Source of the DNA: Clostridiales bacterium
GTDB lineage: Bacteria > Bacteroidota > Bacteroidia > Bacteroidales > Muribaculaceae
Assembly: GCA_023666645.1 (NCBI GenBank)
Contig: JAMPBP010000001.1
Coordinates: 799,169-863,168, forward strand
Reading direction: 5' to 3'
DNA length: 64,000 bases
Position 1 is the first letter of the stretch. Each line of letters starts with the position of its first letter. Shown here in pieces: positions 36,633 to 45,327 of this stretch. The notes under the pieces were generated by a model that was not told the origin of the DNA, ran no database searches, and saw nothing but the letters and a program-made list of their open reading frames with translations. Made by a program: the position numbers and the translations under genes.

Positions 36633-37885
36633 ACAGAACAATAGCACTTATAGTCATCTCCCTCATAGCCATTATGGCCTCATGGGGACGCACTCCGGCT
36701 GAAGTACCCAATGTACACCTTGCCCGCGCCACATCGTGGGTGAGCGATCCCGACCATATCATATCACCCCAAACTCTGGTACGTGCAGATGCTATGCTCG
36801 ACAGCCTGCACCACGTCTCGACAGCTGAGATTGCCGTGGCCATAGTTGCCGACCTCGACGGCCAGGACATCGATTCCTATGCCACTGAACTCTTCGAGCT
36901 ATGGGGGGTGGGTAAGAAAGACCGCGACAACGGTCTGCTTGTAGTGATTTCGCGTGATGACCGCCGCGCTGCCCTACGCACAGGCTACGGTATGGAAGGA
37001 GTCATAAACGACGCCCGTGCCGGCCGCATAATACGCTACGGCATAGCCCCCAACATGAAAGAGGGCAACGCCGACGCGGCCCTGATTGACGCAATATCAG
37101 CCATAGGTGAATATATAGCCGACCCCGAGGCCGCCGACTATCTCTACAGCAACCAACCCGACATCGCTTCGTCAAGCGGAGAAGAAGACTTCAAGGAATT
37201 CATAAAAGGATACATCGCGATTGCCGGCCTTGCGATAGCGGGACTGATTGTATGGATACTCGTAACCTACTTTACATCGGCAGGCAAACCCGACCAGGTG
37301 AGATACGAGCGGCTCGACCGCATCAAACTTGCCGCAATGATGATTACAGCACTGAGTCTTGGCATCGGTGCCATAGCATGGCTGTTGCTATGGCTGCTTA
37401 TGAGGCACACCAGGCTTCACCGCCATGACTGCCCAAACTGCGGCACACGCATGAAACGCGTGGATGAGGTTCATGACAATGACTACCTCACACCCGCACA
37501 GGACATGGAGGAGAAAATCAATTCGGTCGACTATGACGTGTGGCTTTGCCCCAAATGCAATGAGACCGACATCATACCCTATGAGAACAAACGCTCGGGC
37601 TACACCACGTGCCCCCATTGCGGAGCACGAGCCAATGCGCTGGTCGCCAACCGTATTCTCACCCAACCCACCACCCGTCATGAAGGCCGTGGACTACGCA
37701 TATACCGGTGCCGCAACTGTGGCAACTCTACCGATGTCCCCTATGCAATTGCAAAGGTAGTCGAGCCACCCATCGTGATAGTGGGAGGTGGCGGTGGCCG
37801 TGGATTCGGAGGAGGCGGAGGCTTCTCAGGAGGCAGCTTCGGCGGCGGTATGACCGGTGGCGGCGGAGCCAGCGGCGGCTGGTAA
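36629..37885 (+). CDS. TPM-domain membrane protein with zinc-ribbon-like repeats and Gly-rich tail
   Basis: A 418-residue envelope protein. Signal peptide, TPM domain at about 38-165 (VSTAEIAVAIVADLDGQDID, NGLLVVISRDDRRAALRTGYGMEGVI by its core RAALRTGYGMEGVI), a transmembrane helix near 200, a second near 245, then a stretch with three Cys-pair clusters (CPNCG, CPKCN, CPHCG) and one CRNCG near the C-terminus. The tail is a run of glycines broken by Phe and Ser, as in many TPM proteins. Relatives are linked to photosystem repair in plants and to envelope proteins in bacteria; its role here is unknown. Confidence 0.85.
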   Translation: MNRTIALIVISLIAIMASWGRTPAEVPNVHLARATSWVSDPDHIISPQTLVRADAMLDSLHHVSTAEIAVAIVADLDGQDIDSYATELFELWGVGKKDRDNGLLVVISRDDRRAALRTGYGMEGVINDARAGRIIRYGIAPNMKEGNADAALIDAISAIGEYIADPEAADYLYSNQPDIASSSGEEDFKEFIKGYIAIAGLAIAGLIVWILVTYFTSAGKPDQVRYERLDRIKLAAMMITALSLGIGAIAWLLLWLLMRHTRLHRHDCPNCGTRMKRVDEVHDNDYLTPAQDMEEKINSVDYDVWLCPKCNETDIIPYENKRSGYTTCPHCGARANALVANRILTQPTTRHEGRGLRIYRCRNCGNSTDVPYAIAKVVEPPIVIVGGGGGRGFGGGGGFSGGSFGGGMTGGGGASGGW

Positions 37886-37926
37886 AACCATGATTACATG
37901 AGCTTCACTTTGCAACAGCACACGAT

Positions 37927-37955
37927 AAAAGGCGCTCACAACCTGAGCGCCTTTT
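37927..37955. terminator. Bidirectional terminator between convergent operons
   Basis: Stem AAAAGGCGCTCA (37927-37938) with TGAGCGCCTTTT (37944-37955) and a 5-base loop. T-runs on both strands would stop the hflX-dgt-TPM transcript and the rhamnose operon. Confidence 0.9.
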
Positions 37956-38008
37956 ATTATGATTTTATGAGACAGGCTCTAAATGATTTATCTATATACG
38001 ACAGCTTC

Positions 38009-38914
38009 TTACCGGGCGATTGCAGCCTCTTTGCGGAATGCAGTGAACCACTCATCGGCAGCGAGGGGTGCGTCCTTAAGCCTGGTAGCAGTGGCATAGA
38101 CACGGTAACGTATCTTGCCCTGTGCATCGGGTTTGAGCAATACGAGATAATTGACATCGTCCTCCTTGGTCTCGATTATATTGGCAGGGTCAACGACTAT
38201 GCCCAACCCTACAGTCTCTACCAACTCGGGGTGGTTCTTATCGGGGATATTGCTGCCCCATGAGGCCGCTATACCGTTTGGCTCAATAAACCCACGGTTA
38301 TCCATCTCGAGCTTCTGGACCCCGGTACAGAAGATATCGTCGGGGCTATATCCATCAAGCTGAACCTCTACATTGAGAGCGAGATTATCTCCGCTCACCG
38401 AGTAGGTCTGGACCATATCGACAGGCTTGCCGTTGTATATCCACCCCTTGTCGACCACCTGAGCAGCACAGGGTGACAGCACAGTCTGGGTACGTGTCGC
38501 CACCGAATCGATTGTCACGGGAGAACCATTGACATAGCCGCGGAACGAACCGGCAGCTACCGATTTTCCGGCCCACAGGACATCACAACCATACCCCTGG
38601 GCAAGTTGCTCGGGAGTGGTATAGAAGCCGGTGATATCAAGTTCGAGCTGAGGTGTCTGCTTTACATACAGGTCGAGGCTCTGACGATTGTCCATGTATA
38701 CACGATAAGCTACCCACGGGTTCTCAATCACCACTCCATGACCATAAATGCTGTTATACATGTCGAGATTATTAGCATCACCGGGATAGGTTATGGAACA
38801 TATCCTGGGGTGCTTCCCATGGGAATCATGGAGCTTTATGTAGCAGTCGGTCTGGGCAACAGCAGCCATCGTGGTGACGGCTGCTATTCCCAGTGTTGAT
38901 ATAAACCTTTTCAT
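38009..38914 (-). CDS. DUF4861-family secreted protein
   Basis: A 301-residue protein with a signal peptide (MKRFISTLGIAAVTTMAAVAQ). The body matches the DUF4861 pattern: YGHGVVIENPWVAYRVYMDNRQSLDLYVK (core NPWVAYRVYMDNRQ), GYGCDVLWAGKSVAAGSFRGY and the late GLGIVVDP. DUF4861 proteins are often encoded beside pectin-degrading enzymes; no catalytic activity is assigned. It is the last gene of the rhamnogalacturonan/rhamnose run, and its start meets the stop of the GH88/105 gene. Confidence 0.8.
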   Translation of the reverse strand: MKRFISTLGIAAVTTMAAVAQTDCYIKLHDSHGKHPRICSITYPGDANNLDMYNSIYGHGVVIENPWVAYRVYMDNRQSLDLYVKQTPQLELDITGFYTTPEQLAQGYGCDVLWAGKSVAAGSFRGYVNGSPVTIDSVATRTQTVLSPCAAQVVDKGWIYNGKPVDMVQTYSVSGDNLALNVEVQLDGYSPDDIFCTGVQKLEMDNRGFIEPNGIAASWGSNIPDKNHPELVETVGLGIVVDPANIIETKEDDVNYLVLLKPDAQGKIRYRVYATATRLKDAPLAADEWFTAFRKEAAIAR

Positions 38915-40281
38915 CAGTGTTTGATTTCAAGAGCTTTACCATCGGGACCGAGCGAGAAGAGTGGTGTCTCAGGCTCGGGATCGATATCGTAATAGTGTAC
39001 AGCGCTGTCGTTGACATAGGGATGGGACGAACTGAGCATCTTTATGACCTCAGCACCGGCCCATATCGCGGGACCGTATCCATGGGCAGCTTTGACACTG
39101 ACCGGACGATAGGCATAATAGGCGGGATCAAAACCCATGCCGGTGCCTACACACACATCCTCTACTTCCCCCTTGTCATTGATCTTCGATGCCACAGCCG
39201 ACCATGCCAGTTGTGCAGCAGGACCATAGATACGGGCGTCGAGCCAGCCCTGGTTCACACCATGGGCAAGCGCGTAGGCAAATATGGCAGTGGCTGAGGT
39301 CTCCTCATATGTCTCAGGATGGTCGAGAAGCTGATGCCAGAATCCATCGATACCTTGCAGGGCCACGAGTCCTGAAGCATGCTTGCGGTAGATATCAAGA
39401 AGTTCAGCGCGACGGGGATGATTCTCGGGTAGGAAGTCAAGAAGCTGACAAAGGGTGAGTATAGCCCAGCCATTGGCACGCCCCCATGCCATTGAAGGCT
39501 GTTGGGGAGCATCCTCGAGATAGCCGTGTCGGAAAATATTCTTCTCGGGAATCCACATACGCTTTATGAAACCGGCAGCAATATCGGCGGCATCATTGAG
39601 CTGTTTGGGATCATTGGCATAGACGCTGCGCACGGCCATCGAGGGTAGAGCCATGAACATATCGTCGAGCCACACCGCGTTGTAATGAGGGCGGTTACGC
39701 GCTATCGTGCCGTCGGCAAGATGCACGGGCGAGGTCTCAACCACCTTCCAGTACTGCTCGATATAGGGCTTGATGGCCAGCGTAGTGTCGGCCATGCTGG
39801 CTCTCATCCAGGCTCCGGCCATAGCGCCGGCATCGTCCAATGTAAGGGGGTTTTTCACCTGACGCATCTGGCCATCCTCATTGACATCACCGGCATAGTT
39901 GTCGGCCTCGCGGGCAAGGAACCCGATGCGGTCGCTCACATAGTCGGCATAACGCGAGTCGCCTGTGATAGCGGCGGCATCAAGCAATGCATCATACATC
40001 ACGCCCCACTCATAGCTGGTGAGACGATAGGTGCCCTGGTTCACCTTGCCATCGGTCATGGCGGCCGGTGTCACACGGTCGATGTAATTGAACACACGGT
40101 CAATATCGGCTTTCACACCATCGACCGAAAGAGCCCCATAGGGGGTTGTATAATCGGGGGTGAGCAAATGGAGCGGAGTAGTCGAGTCATTGATTTCCTC
40201 GGCTTCATTATCAGTGACATTGCTGTTACTGCAGCCACACACGAGCATCGCACCGGCGATGAATATGAACGGTTGCTTCAT
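38914..40281 (-). CDS. GH88/GH105 unsaturated glycuronyl hydrolase lipoprotein
   Basis: About 455 residues. With the ATG at 40281 the lipobox is LVCGC, lipidated at C17; a GTG at 40290 overlapping the rhaD stop is the alternative. The alpha/alpha-barrel has YNAVWLDDMFMALPSMAVR with the catalytic-type Asp, AWGRANGWAILTLCQLL and YEETSATAIFAYALAHGVNQGW (core ETSATAIFAYAL), as in GH105. It should remove unsaturated galacturonate from rhamnogalacturonan oligomers made by the PL11 lyase, exposing rhamnose. The lipid anchor places it in the periplasm or at the cell surface. Confidence 0.88.
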   Translation of the reverse strand: MKQPFIFIAGAMLVCGCSNSNVTDNEAEEINDSTTPLHLLTPDYTTPYGALSVDGVKADIDRVFNYIDRVTPAAMTDGKVNQGTYRLTSYEWGVMYDALLDAAAITGDSRYADYVSDRIGFLAREADNYAGDVNEDGQMRQVKNPLTLDDAGAMAGAWMRASMADTTLAIKPYIEQYWKVVETSPVHLADGTIARNRPHYNAVWLDDMFMALPSMAVRSVYANDPKQLNDAADIAAGFIKRMWIPEKNIFRHGYLEDAPQQPSMAWGRANGWAILTLCQLLDFLPENHPRRAELLDIYRKHASGLVALQGIDGFWHQLLDHPETYEETSATAIFAYALAHGVNQGWLDARIYGPAAQLAWSAVASKINDKGEVEDVCVGTGMGFDPAYYAYRPVSVKAAHGYGPAIWAGAEVIKMLSSSHPYVNDSAVHYYDIDPEPETPLFSLGPDGKALEIKH

Positions 40282-40286
40282 GACAA

Positions 40287-41096
40287 TCACTTGGGAAGAT
40301 TGAACACTGTTGAAAGCTCGATCATCTGTTTCTCACTCATGCCGTCGGGAACAAATCCCATGGAGCGTGCACACATGTATATATTGGCGCTCTTGTTGAG
40401 CACATCAATCTGGTCAAAAGCCGACATGATATCATTGTCAACAGCAAAGACGCCGTGCTTTTCCCACATCACGACATCAAAGTTGCGCTCTATGGCGTTG
40501 ATGGTCTCCTCGGCAAGTTCGTTGGACGAGGGGAGCATGTAAGGCACGACACCGAGACCACGTGGTGCAAAAGCCTTTGTCTCGGGAATCATGGACCACA
40601 ACACCTTGCTCACGGTATCCTCATCGAGGAACTGGCTGTTGTGGCTCATGGCTACCAGCTCGATAGGGTGGGTGTGCAACGAGGCTTTGTAGGTCGAGCC
40701 CTTACCTATGAGATAGTTGTGTACCGAAAGATGGGAAGGAAGCTCGGAAGTAGGCTTTACAGGATTATCGGCGATGATTTCATAGTGGGCGCAGTCATCG
40801 AGAATACGTATCACTGAACCGTTCTCCATAGGACAACGGGCAAGATCGCGCATTCTCATCTGTGTGCCCTTGCAATAGAAGTAGCACCCCTTGAGGTTAG
40901 GGAGGGTGAGTCCAATGGCATAGGGCTCGCTGATGGCTGGCATGTTGCGTATAGCGTCGTCGACATGTTCAGTGATATTGACAGTGATATTTCCACCATT
41001 GCGCTCGGCCCACCCTTTTTGCCACAGGTAGCCGGCGGCTTCGGCAATCTGATTGATTTCATGGGCGAGAGCCGGTCTGTTATCTAAGATTGACAT
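40287..41096 (-). CDS. rhaD: Rhamnulose-1-phosphate aldolase
   Basis: Class II (zinc) aldolase that splits L-rhamnulose-1-phosphate into dihydroxyacetone phosphate and L-lactaldehyde. At 269 residues it has the family length. It carries WAERNGGNITVN, SLHTHPIELVAMSH with the zinc-binding His pair, and WEKHGVFAVDNDIMSAFD with the third His. It lies three bases after rhaT. No lactaldehyde reductase or dehydrogenase is encoded nearby, so the lactaldehyde must be handled by an enzyme elsewhere. Confidence 0.96.
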   Translation of the reverse strand: MSILDNRPALAHEINQIAEAAGYLWQKGWAERNGGNITVNITEHVDDAIRNMPAISEPYAIGLTLPNLKGCYFYCKGTQMRMRDLARCPMENGSVIRILDDCAHYEIIADNPVKPTSELPSHLSVHNYLIGKGSTYKASLHTHPIELVAMSHNSQFLDEDTVSKVLWSMIPETKAFAPRGLGVVPYMLPSSNELAEETINAIERNFDVVMWEKHGVFAVDNDIMSAFDQIDVLNKSANIYMCARSMGFVPDGMSEKQMIELSTVFNLPK

Positions 41097-41099
41097 GAT

Positions 41100-42131
41100 T
41101 TAAATTATTTGGGGTAAAAACGTTGATATAATGAGAATAATGATACCTACCACCAAAGTAGCGATAGTCTTGGAAGAGCATCCTTTCCATTCCTTGAGGA
41201 TAATGCCCCACAGGTTGGAGAACACGACATTGAGAGCCATGAGAATGCAGAATGAGAGCGTGGTGAGTGTCTCTGAACCGGTGAGGAATCCCTTGCCCAG
41301 AGCCAGGCCGAAGAACTGAGAGTACCACAACGCGCCGGCGAGGAGGCAGAATATGAGATTGTTGCCCCACACGCTGCTATTACGGTAGTCGCTCCAGGTC
41401 CCGTTTTTCTGATTCTGATAGAAGCAGTAGATAGCATTGGTGAAGAAGCCTCCGAGAGTCACCAGGAATGTAGCCGGAAGTGTACGGTACATCTCGGGGG
41501 TGAGTTCACCGAAGTTTATATCCTTGCCAAATTCAAGGCCCACATTGAAACAACCGCTCATGAAACCACAGAGCAGCGCGATGGCGAGACCTTTGGGGAA
41601 GTTGAAATCCTTGACAGCCTTCTTCTTCTCCTCCTCGCTGAGCGACGAGGCTTTCATGGCACCAGCTATGCCGATGACGGCTATACCGATGAGGGTAACC
41701 ACTACACCCGCGATCACTGAGAATGTCAACTGTGACAGCGGGTCATTCTCAGGGAAGAAGATATTCAGGAACACCGGGCCCATTATGGTGCCGAGACCGG
41801 CACATGTTCCCAGAGCGATCGACTGGCCGAGAGCCACACCAAGGTAGCGCATCGACAGGCCGAATGTAAGGCCACCCACACCCCACAGGACACCAAAGAG
41901 AATGGTCATCCATATGTTGAACGAGTCGGCGCGGCTGAACATATCCCCCAGCGAATAGCCTTGGGGAACAGCGAGTAGCATTCCAAGAAAAGGAAGCACC
42001 AGCCAGGCAAATACTCCCTGCACAATCCAGTAGCTTTCCCAGCTCCAGCCCTTGATCTTGTTGATGGGGACATAGCAGCTCGACTGGCAGAAAGCTCCAA
42101 TTGCTATGATTAATAATCCGAGTAAAATCAT
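41100..42131 (-). CDS. rhaT: L-rhamnose/proton symporter
   Basis: A 343-residue inner-membrane sugar importer with ten hydrophobic helices of the RhaT family. Motifs include KIKGWSWESYWIVQGVFAWLVLP (core KGWSWESYWIVQG), GVGGLTFGLSMRYLGVALGQ and GCFNVGLEFGKDI. It imports L-rhamnose driven by protons. It is separated from rhaA by 90 bases that contain a strong stem-loop, the largest gap inside the rha run. Confidence 0.95.
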   Translation of the reverse strand: MILLGLLIIAIGAFCQSSCYVPINKIKGWSWESYWIVQGVFAWLVLPFLGMLLAVPQGYSLGDMFSRADSFNIWMTILFGVLWGVGGLTFGLSMRYLGVALGQSIALGTCAGLGTIMGPVFLNIFFPENDPLSQLTFSVIAGVVVTLIGIAVIGIAGAMKASSLSEEEKKKAVKDFNFPKGLAIALLCGFMSGCFNVGLEFGKDINFGELTPEMYRTLPATFLVTLGGFFTNAIYCFYQNQKNGTWSDYRNSSVWGNNLIFCLLAGALWYSQFFGLALGKGFLTGSETLTTLSFCILMALNVVFSNLWGIILKEWKGCSSKTIATLVVGIIILIISTFLPQII

Positions 42132-42152
42132 GATGGTTCAAATGCAAGATAT

Positions 42153-42201
42153 CCCGTTACGGCAGACACCGCCTTCGAGGGCATGGTGTCGGCCGCACGG
42201 G
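42153..42201 (-). promoter_or_regulatory. Intra-operon stem-loop between rhaA and rhaT
   Basis: Nested complementary blocks: CCCGT (42153-42157)/ACGGG (42197-42201), CGG (42160-42162)/CCG (42193-42195), GACACC (42165-42170)/GGTGTC (42185-42190), GCC (42171-42173)/GGC (42180-42182) with a 6-base loop. No T-run follows on the minus strand, so it is better read as an mRNA processing or stability element, or a partial terminator, than a full terminator. Confidence 0.55.
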
Positions 42202-42221
42202 TATTTTCTCTATATGGCGAA

Positions 42222-43475
42222 TTAGCGCTTTGAGGTCACGTCGGCCTCATATTTTTCCACAGCCTGGATATATGTCTCGCCTACAGGCACGTTGTTGCGC
42301 AGGCAGAACATGTCGTAAACGGCGTTCCAGGGGAGGTTCTTGCACTCCTCGAGCAGAGCGAGGCGCTGGAACTTCTTATCGGCGAGCTCATACTGGCGCA
42401 GGGTCTCGGTGGGCTCAAGGAGAGCACGGAGCATGCACTTCTGAGCGGCACGGCTACCTATCACATAAGCACCTATACGGTTGAGAGTACCGTCGAAGTA
42501 GTCAAGGCCATAGTGTACACGGTTGAGGGCACCGGCACGTACAATCTCGCTGAAAAGATCCATGGTTGGGTCGTCCATGATGGTCACATGGTCAGAGTCC
42601 CAACGCACGGGGCGCGACACGTGAAGCATCAGCTCGGGAACAAACAGGAGCATTGCGCTCACCTTGTCGGCTACGCTCTCGGTGGGGTGGAAGTGGCCGG
42701 TGTCGAGAGTGATCATCATGTCGTTCTTGGCGGCATAAGCGGTGTAGAAATCGTTGGAACCTACAGTGTAGCTCTCAAGACCGATACCAAATACCTTTGA
42801 CTCAACACAGTCCTTCATCCAATCATACTTGTGCTCAAAGATCTGGTCGAGAGAATCCTTCAGGAGCTCTCGGTAGAGGTAGCGGTTGACTGTGAGGTCC
42901 TTTGAACCGTCGTGTACCCATGTGTTCATGATACAGGGATCCTGCTGGGCTTCACCTATGGCCTGGGAGATGGCACGGCAACGCTTTGAATGCTCGATCC
43001 AGAAATCACGTATTCCCTTGTCGGGATTGGCCAGCGAGAGATCACCGCTCTTAGGGTGAGAGAATGATGTCGAGTTGAAGTCGAGTTTGATATCGTTGGC
43101 TTTACCCCAGTCGATCCAGCTCTGGAAGTGCTCGGGAGTAACCTCGTCACGGTCGACAAACTTGCCCCCGAAGTCGCCATATATCTCATGAAGATTGAGA
43201 CGATGCTTACCGGGAATAAGGCTCATGGCATACAGGATGTCAGCACGAAGTTCTTCGATATTGCGGGCCTTACCGGGATAGTTGCCGTTGACCTGGATAC
43301 CACCGGTGAGTGAGCCGCCCTGGTTCTCAAAACCCGACACGTCGTCGGCTTGCCAACAGTGCATGCTCAGGTGGAAGTCCTGCATCTGTGCAAGCACTTT
43401 CTCTGTGTCCACTCCTACGGCAGCATAGCGCTCCGCAGCAATCTTGTAAGCTTGTTCAATCTGTTCTTTTTTCAT
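42222..43475 (-). CDS. rhaA: L-rhamnose isomerase
   Basis: Metal-dependent TIM-barrel isomerase converting L-rhamnose to L-rhamnulose in the cytosol. From the ATG at 43475 (MKKEQIEQAYKIA) it has 417 residues; an ATG three codons upstream is possible and would start one base after the rhaB stop. Family features are MHCWQADDVSGFE, GGIQVNGNYPGKARN, LDFNSTSFSHP, TLDTGHFHPTE and the C-terminal ETYIQAVEKYEADVTSKR. It sits between rhaB and rhaT. Confidence 0.97.
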   Translation of the reverse strand: MKKEQIEQAYKIAAERYAAVGVDTEKVLAQMQDFHLSMHCWQADDVSGFENQGGSLTGGIQVNGNYPGKARNIEELRADILYAMSLIPGKHRLNLHEIYGDFGGKFVDRDEVTPEHFQSWIDWGKANDIKLDFNSTSFSHPKSGDLSLANPDKGIRDFWIEHSKRCRAISQAIGEAQQDPCIMNTWVHDGSKDLTVNRYLYRELLKDSLDQIFEHKYDWMKDCVESKVFGIGLESYTVGSNDFYTAYAAKNDMMITLDTGHFHPTESVADKVSAMLLFVPELMLHVSRPVRWDSDHVTIMDDPTMDLFSEIVRAGALNRVHYGLDYFDGTLNRIGAYVIGSRAAQKCMLRALLEPTETLRQYELADKKFQRLALLEECKNLPWNAVYDMFCLRNNVPVGETYIQAVEKYEADVTSKR

Positions 43476-43485
43476 GATCTGCATT

Positions 43486-44913
43486 TTATTTAGGTAAATA
43501 TTGTTTTGTTTCGGTTGAATTAATCGCTATTTGACGCATAGCGTTAAGCGTGTCGACATGACCGGCGGCACGTAGCTGCACGAGGACATTTCCAAGAGCC
43601 GTGCACTCGGTGGGGCCTGCTATCACAGGCATCTGCAACTCGTCGGCGGTATACTGCATGAGGTACTTGTTGAGCGAGCCGCCTCCAATCACATGCAGTC
43701 GCTTTATATCTATATCGACCAGCTCGGTAAGCATTGACAGCACCTCTTTATAGCGCTTGGCAAGGCTGCGGAAGATGACACGCACAAAATCGGCCGGTGC
43801 CTCGGGAATTGCCTGTGAAGTAGCCTTGCAATAGTCTACAATCGCTGCAATCATGCTTGACGGGTTGGCAAACGAGGGGTCATCGGGGTTGATGATGCTT
43901 GCACAATCGCTCTCCTCACACAAAGAGCTGAGTTTACCCACATCGGGAGTGACTGTATCGCCCCATTCGCGACGGCACTGCTCGAAAATCCACATGCCGC
44001 AAATGTTTTTCAGGAAACGTATTGTGCGGTCGAGGCCACCCTCATTGGTAAAGTTATAGGCACGTGTCTTCTCGTTGATGACCGGGCGGTCAATTTCGAC
44101 ACCGAGAAGCGACCATGTACCGCAGCTCAGATAGGCATAGTCACGGTCGGGAGTGGGCACGGCAATCACAGCCGAGGCTGTGTCATGGCCGGCTACTGCC
44201 ACCACCGGAATAGCACCAAGGCCGGTGTAACGTTGCACCTCGGGGGTGAGGGTACCTATCACCTCACCCGGATTTACGAGCTTACCAAACTGGTCCACTT
44301 CCACACCGGCCGTAGCGAGCAGTTCGGCATCAAGTTCACCGGTATTGGGATCGAGGAATTGCGATGTTGAGGCGACGGTACGCTCTGTAACTGCATTGCC
44401 AGTGAGCATATAGCTCAAGGAGTCAGGTACGAAGAGAATCTTGTCGGCTCCCTTCACAATCTCGGGAGAGTGGCGGTGAATGGTATCAAGCTGGAACAAG
44501 GTGTTGAAATCCATAAACTGAATGCCGGTCTTGGCATATACAGTCTCCCGTGGCATTGACTCACAGAAGCGGTCAATGGCACCAATCGTGTGTGTGTCAC
44601 GGTAACAGAAGGGGAGCCCGGCAATAGCACCATTGGGATGGAAATAGGCCACGTCACAACCCCATGTATCGATACCTATGGTTTCAATTGAGGCATTACG
44701 CTCCTTCATTATGGCAGCCGCCTTCTTCAAGCCATCGAGAATCTCGCTGTACAGACCGGGAAGATTCCAGAATATATGACCTCCGACAGGAAGCATCGGA
44801 TTGGCGAAACGCGACACTTGCTCAAGCTCGACCTTTGCCCCGTCAAACGAGGCCAGAATCGTACGGCCGCTTGTCGCGCCAAGATCCACAGCAAAATGAT
44901 ATGTAGTAGCCAT
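43486..44913 (-). CDS. rhaB: Rhamnulokinase
   Basis: FGGY-family kinase that phosphorylates L-rhamnulose at C1. At 475 residues it is full length, with the N-terminal nucleotide-binding part FAVDLGATSGRTILASFDG, IGIDTWGCDVAYF carrying the catalytic-type Asp, VAVAGHDTASAVIAVP, YLSCGTWSLLGVE, and HVIGGGSLNKYLMQYTAD in the C-terminal ATP site. It lies 18 bases after rhaM and directly before rhaA. Confidence 0.97.
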   Translation of the reverse strand: MATTYHFAVDLGATSGRTILASFDGAKVELEQVSRFANPMLPVGGHIFWNLPGLYSEILDGLKKAAAIMKERNASIETIGIDTWGCDVAYFHPNGAIAGLPFCYRDTHTIGAIDRFCESMPRETVYAKTGIQFMDFNTLFQLDTIHRHSPEIVKGADKILFVPDSLSYMLTGNAVTERTVASTSQFLDPNTGELDAELLATAGVEVDQFGKLVNPGEVIGTLTPEVQRYTGLGAIPVVAVAGHDTASAVIAVPTPDRDYAYLSCGTWSLLGVEIDRPVINEKTRAYNFTNEGGLDRTIRFLKNICGMWIFEQCRREWGDTVTPDVGKLSSLCEESDCASIINPDDPSFANPSSMIAAIVDYCKATSQAIPEAPADFVRVIFRSLAKRYKEVLSMLTELVDIDIKRLHVIGGGSLNKYLMQYTADELQMPVIAGPTECTALGNVLVQLRAAGHVDTLNAMRQIAINSTETKQYLPK

Positions 44914-44931
44914 ATGGGTGTATTCTATGAA

Positions 44932-45249
44932 TCAATCGAGGTGGAACACTTCTTTGATAGGAACAGAGACCGGAGAGTTGTCGGGGTTCACCTCCATGAG
45001 GGGAGCCATATAGTCCCACCACTTGCGTGTTATCTCATCGGCTGCCTCAGCGTCCTGAGAGTTGCTGTCACCCTCCACTTCCTGATATCCGAAGAGGATA
45101 TTGGTATCTTTGTCCCAGAAAATCGAGTAGTTCTTCACACCCGACTCGGCTATCTGTTTTTTCAGCTCGGGCCACAGCTCGGCATGACGTTTGGCATACT
45201 CTTCCTCCATTCCTGGTTTGAGGAACATCTTGAAAGCAAATCTTTTCAT
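44932..45249 (-). CDS. rhaM: L-rhamnose mutarotase
   Basis: A 105-residue protein of the RhaM/YiiL family that interconverts alpha and beta anomers of L-rhamnose so that the isomerase receives its preferred form. The catalytic region is LKPGMEEEYAKRHAELWPEL with the conserved Tyr and His, followed by NYSIFWDKDTNILFGYQEVEG and the tryptophan pair RKWWDYMAPLME. It sits between the triple esterase and rhaB. Confidence 0.95.
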   Translation of the reverse strand: MKRFAFKMFLKPGMEEEYAKRHAELWPELKKQIAESGVKNYSIFWDKDTNILFGYQEVEGDSNSQDAEAADEITRKWWDYMAPLMEVNPDNSPVSVPIKEVFHLD

Positions 45250-45327
45250 GGTTGTATTGGTTTTAAGTGTAATGAAGATTTTCTTTGTTTGAAATGTGTG
45301 GTAATCTCAGTATAGATGAATTATTTC

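Noticed and set aside
37780..37885. Glycine-rich end of the TPM protein as a frameshift or repeat artefact
   Set aside because: Gly-rich tails broken by Phe/Ser are normal in TPM proteins and the frame closes cleanly before a terminator.
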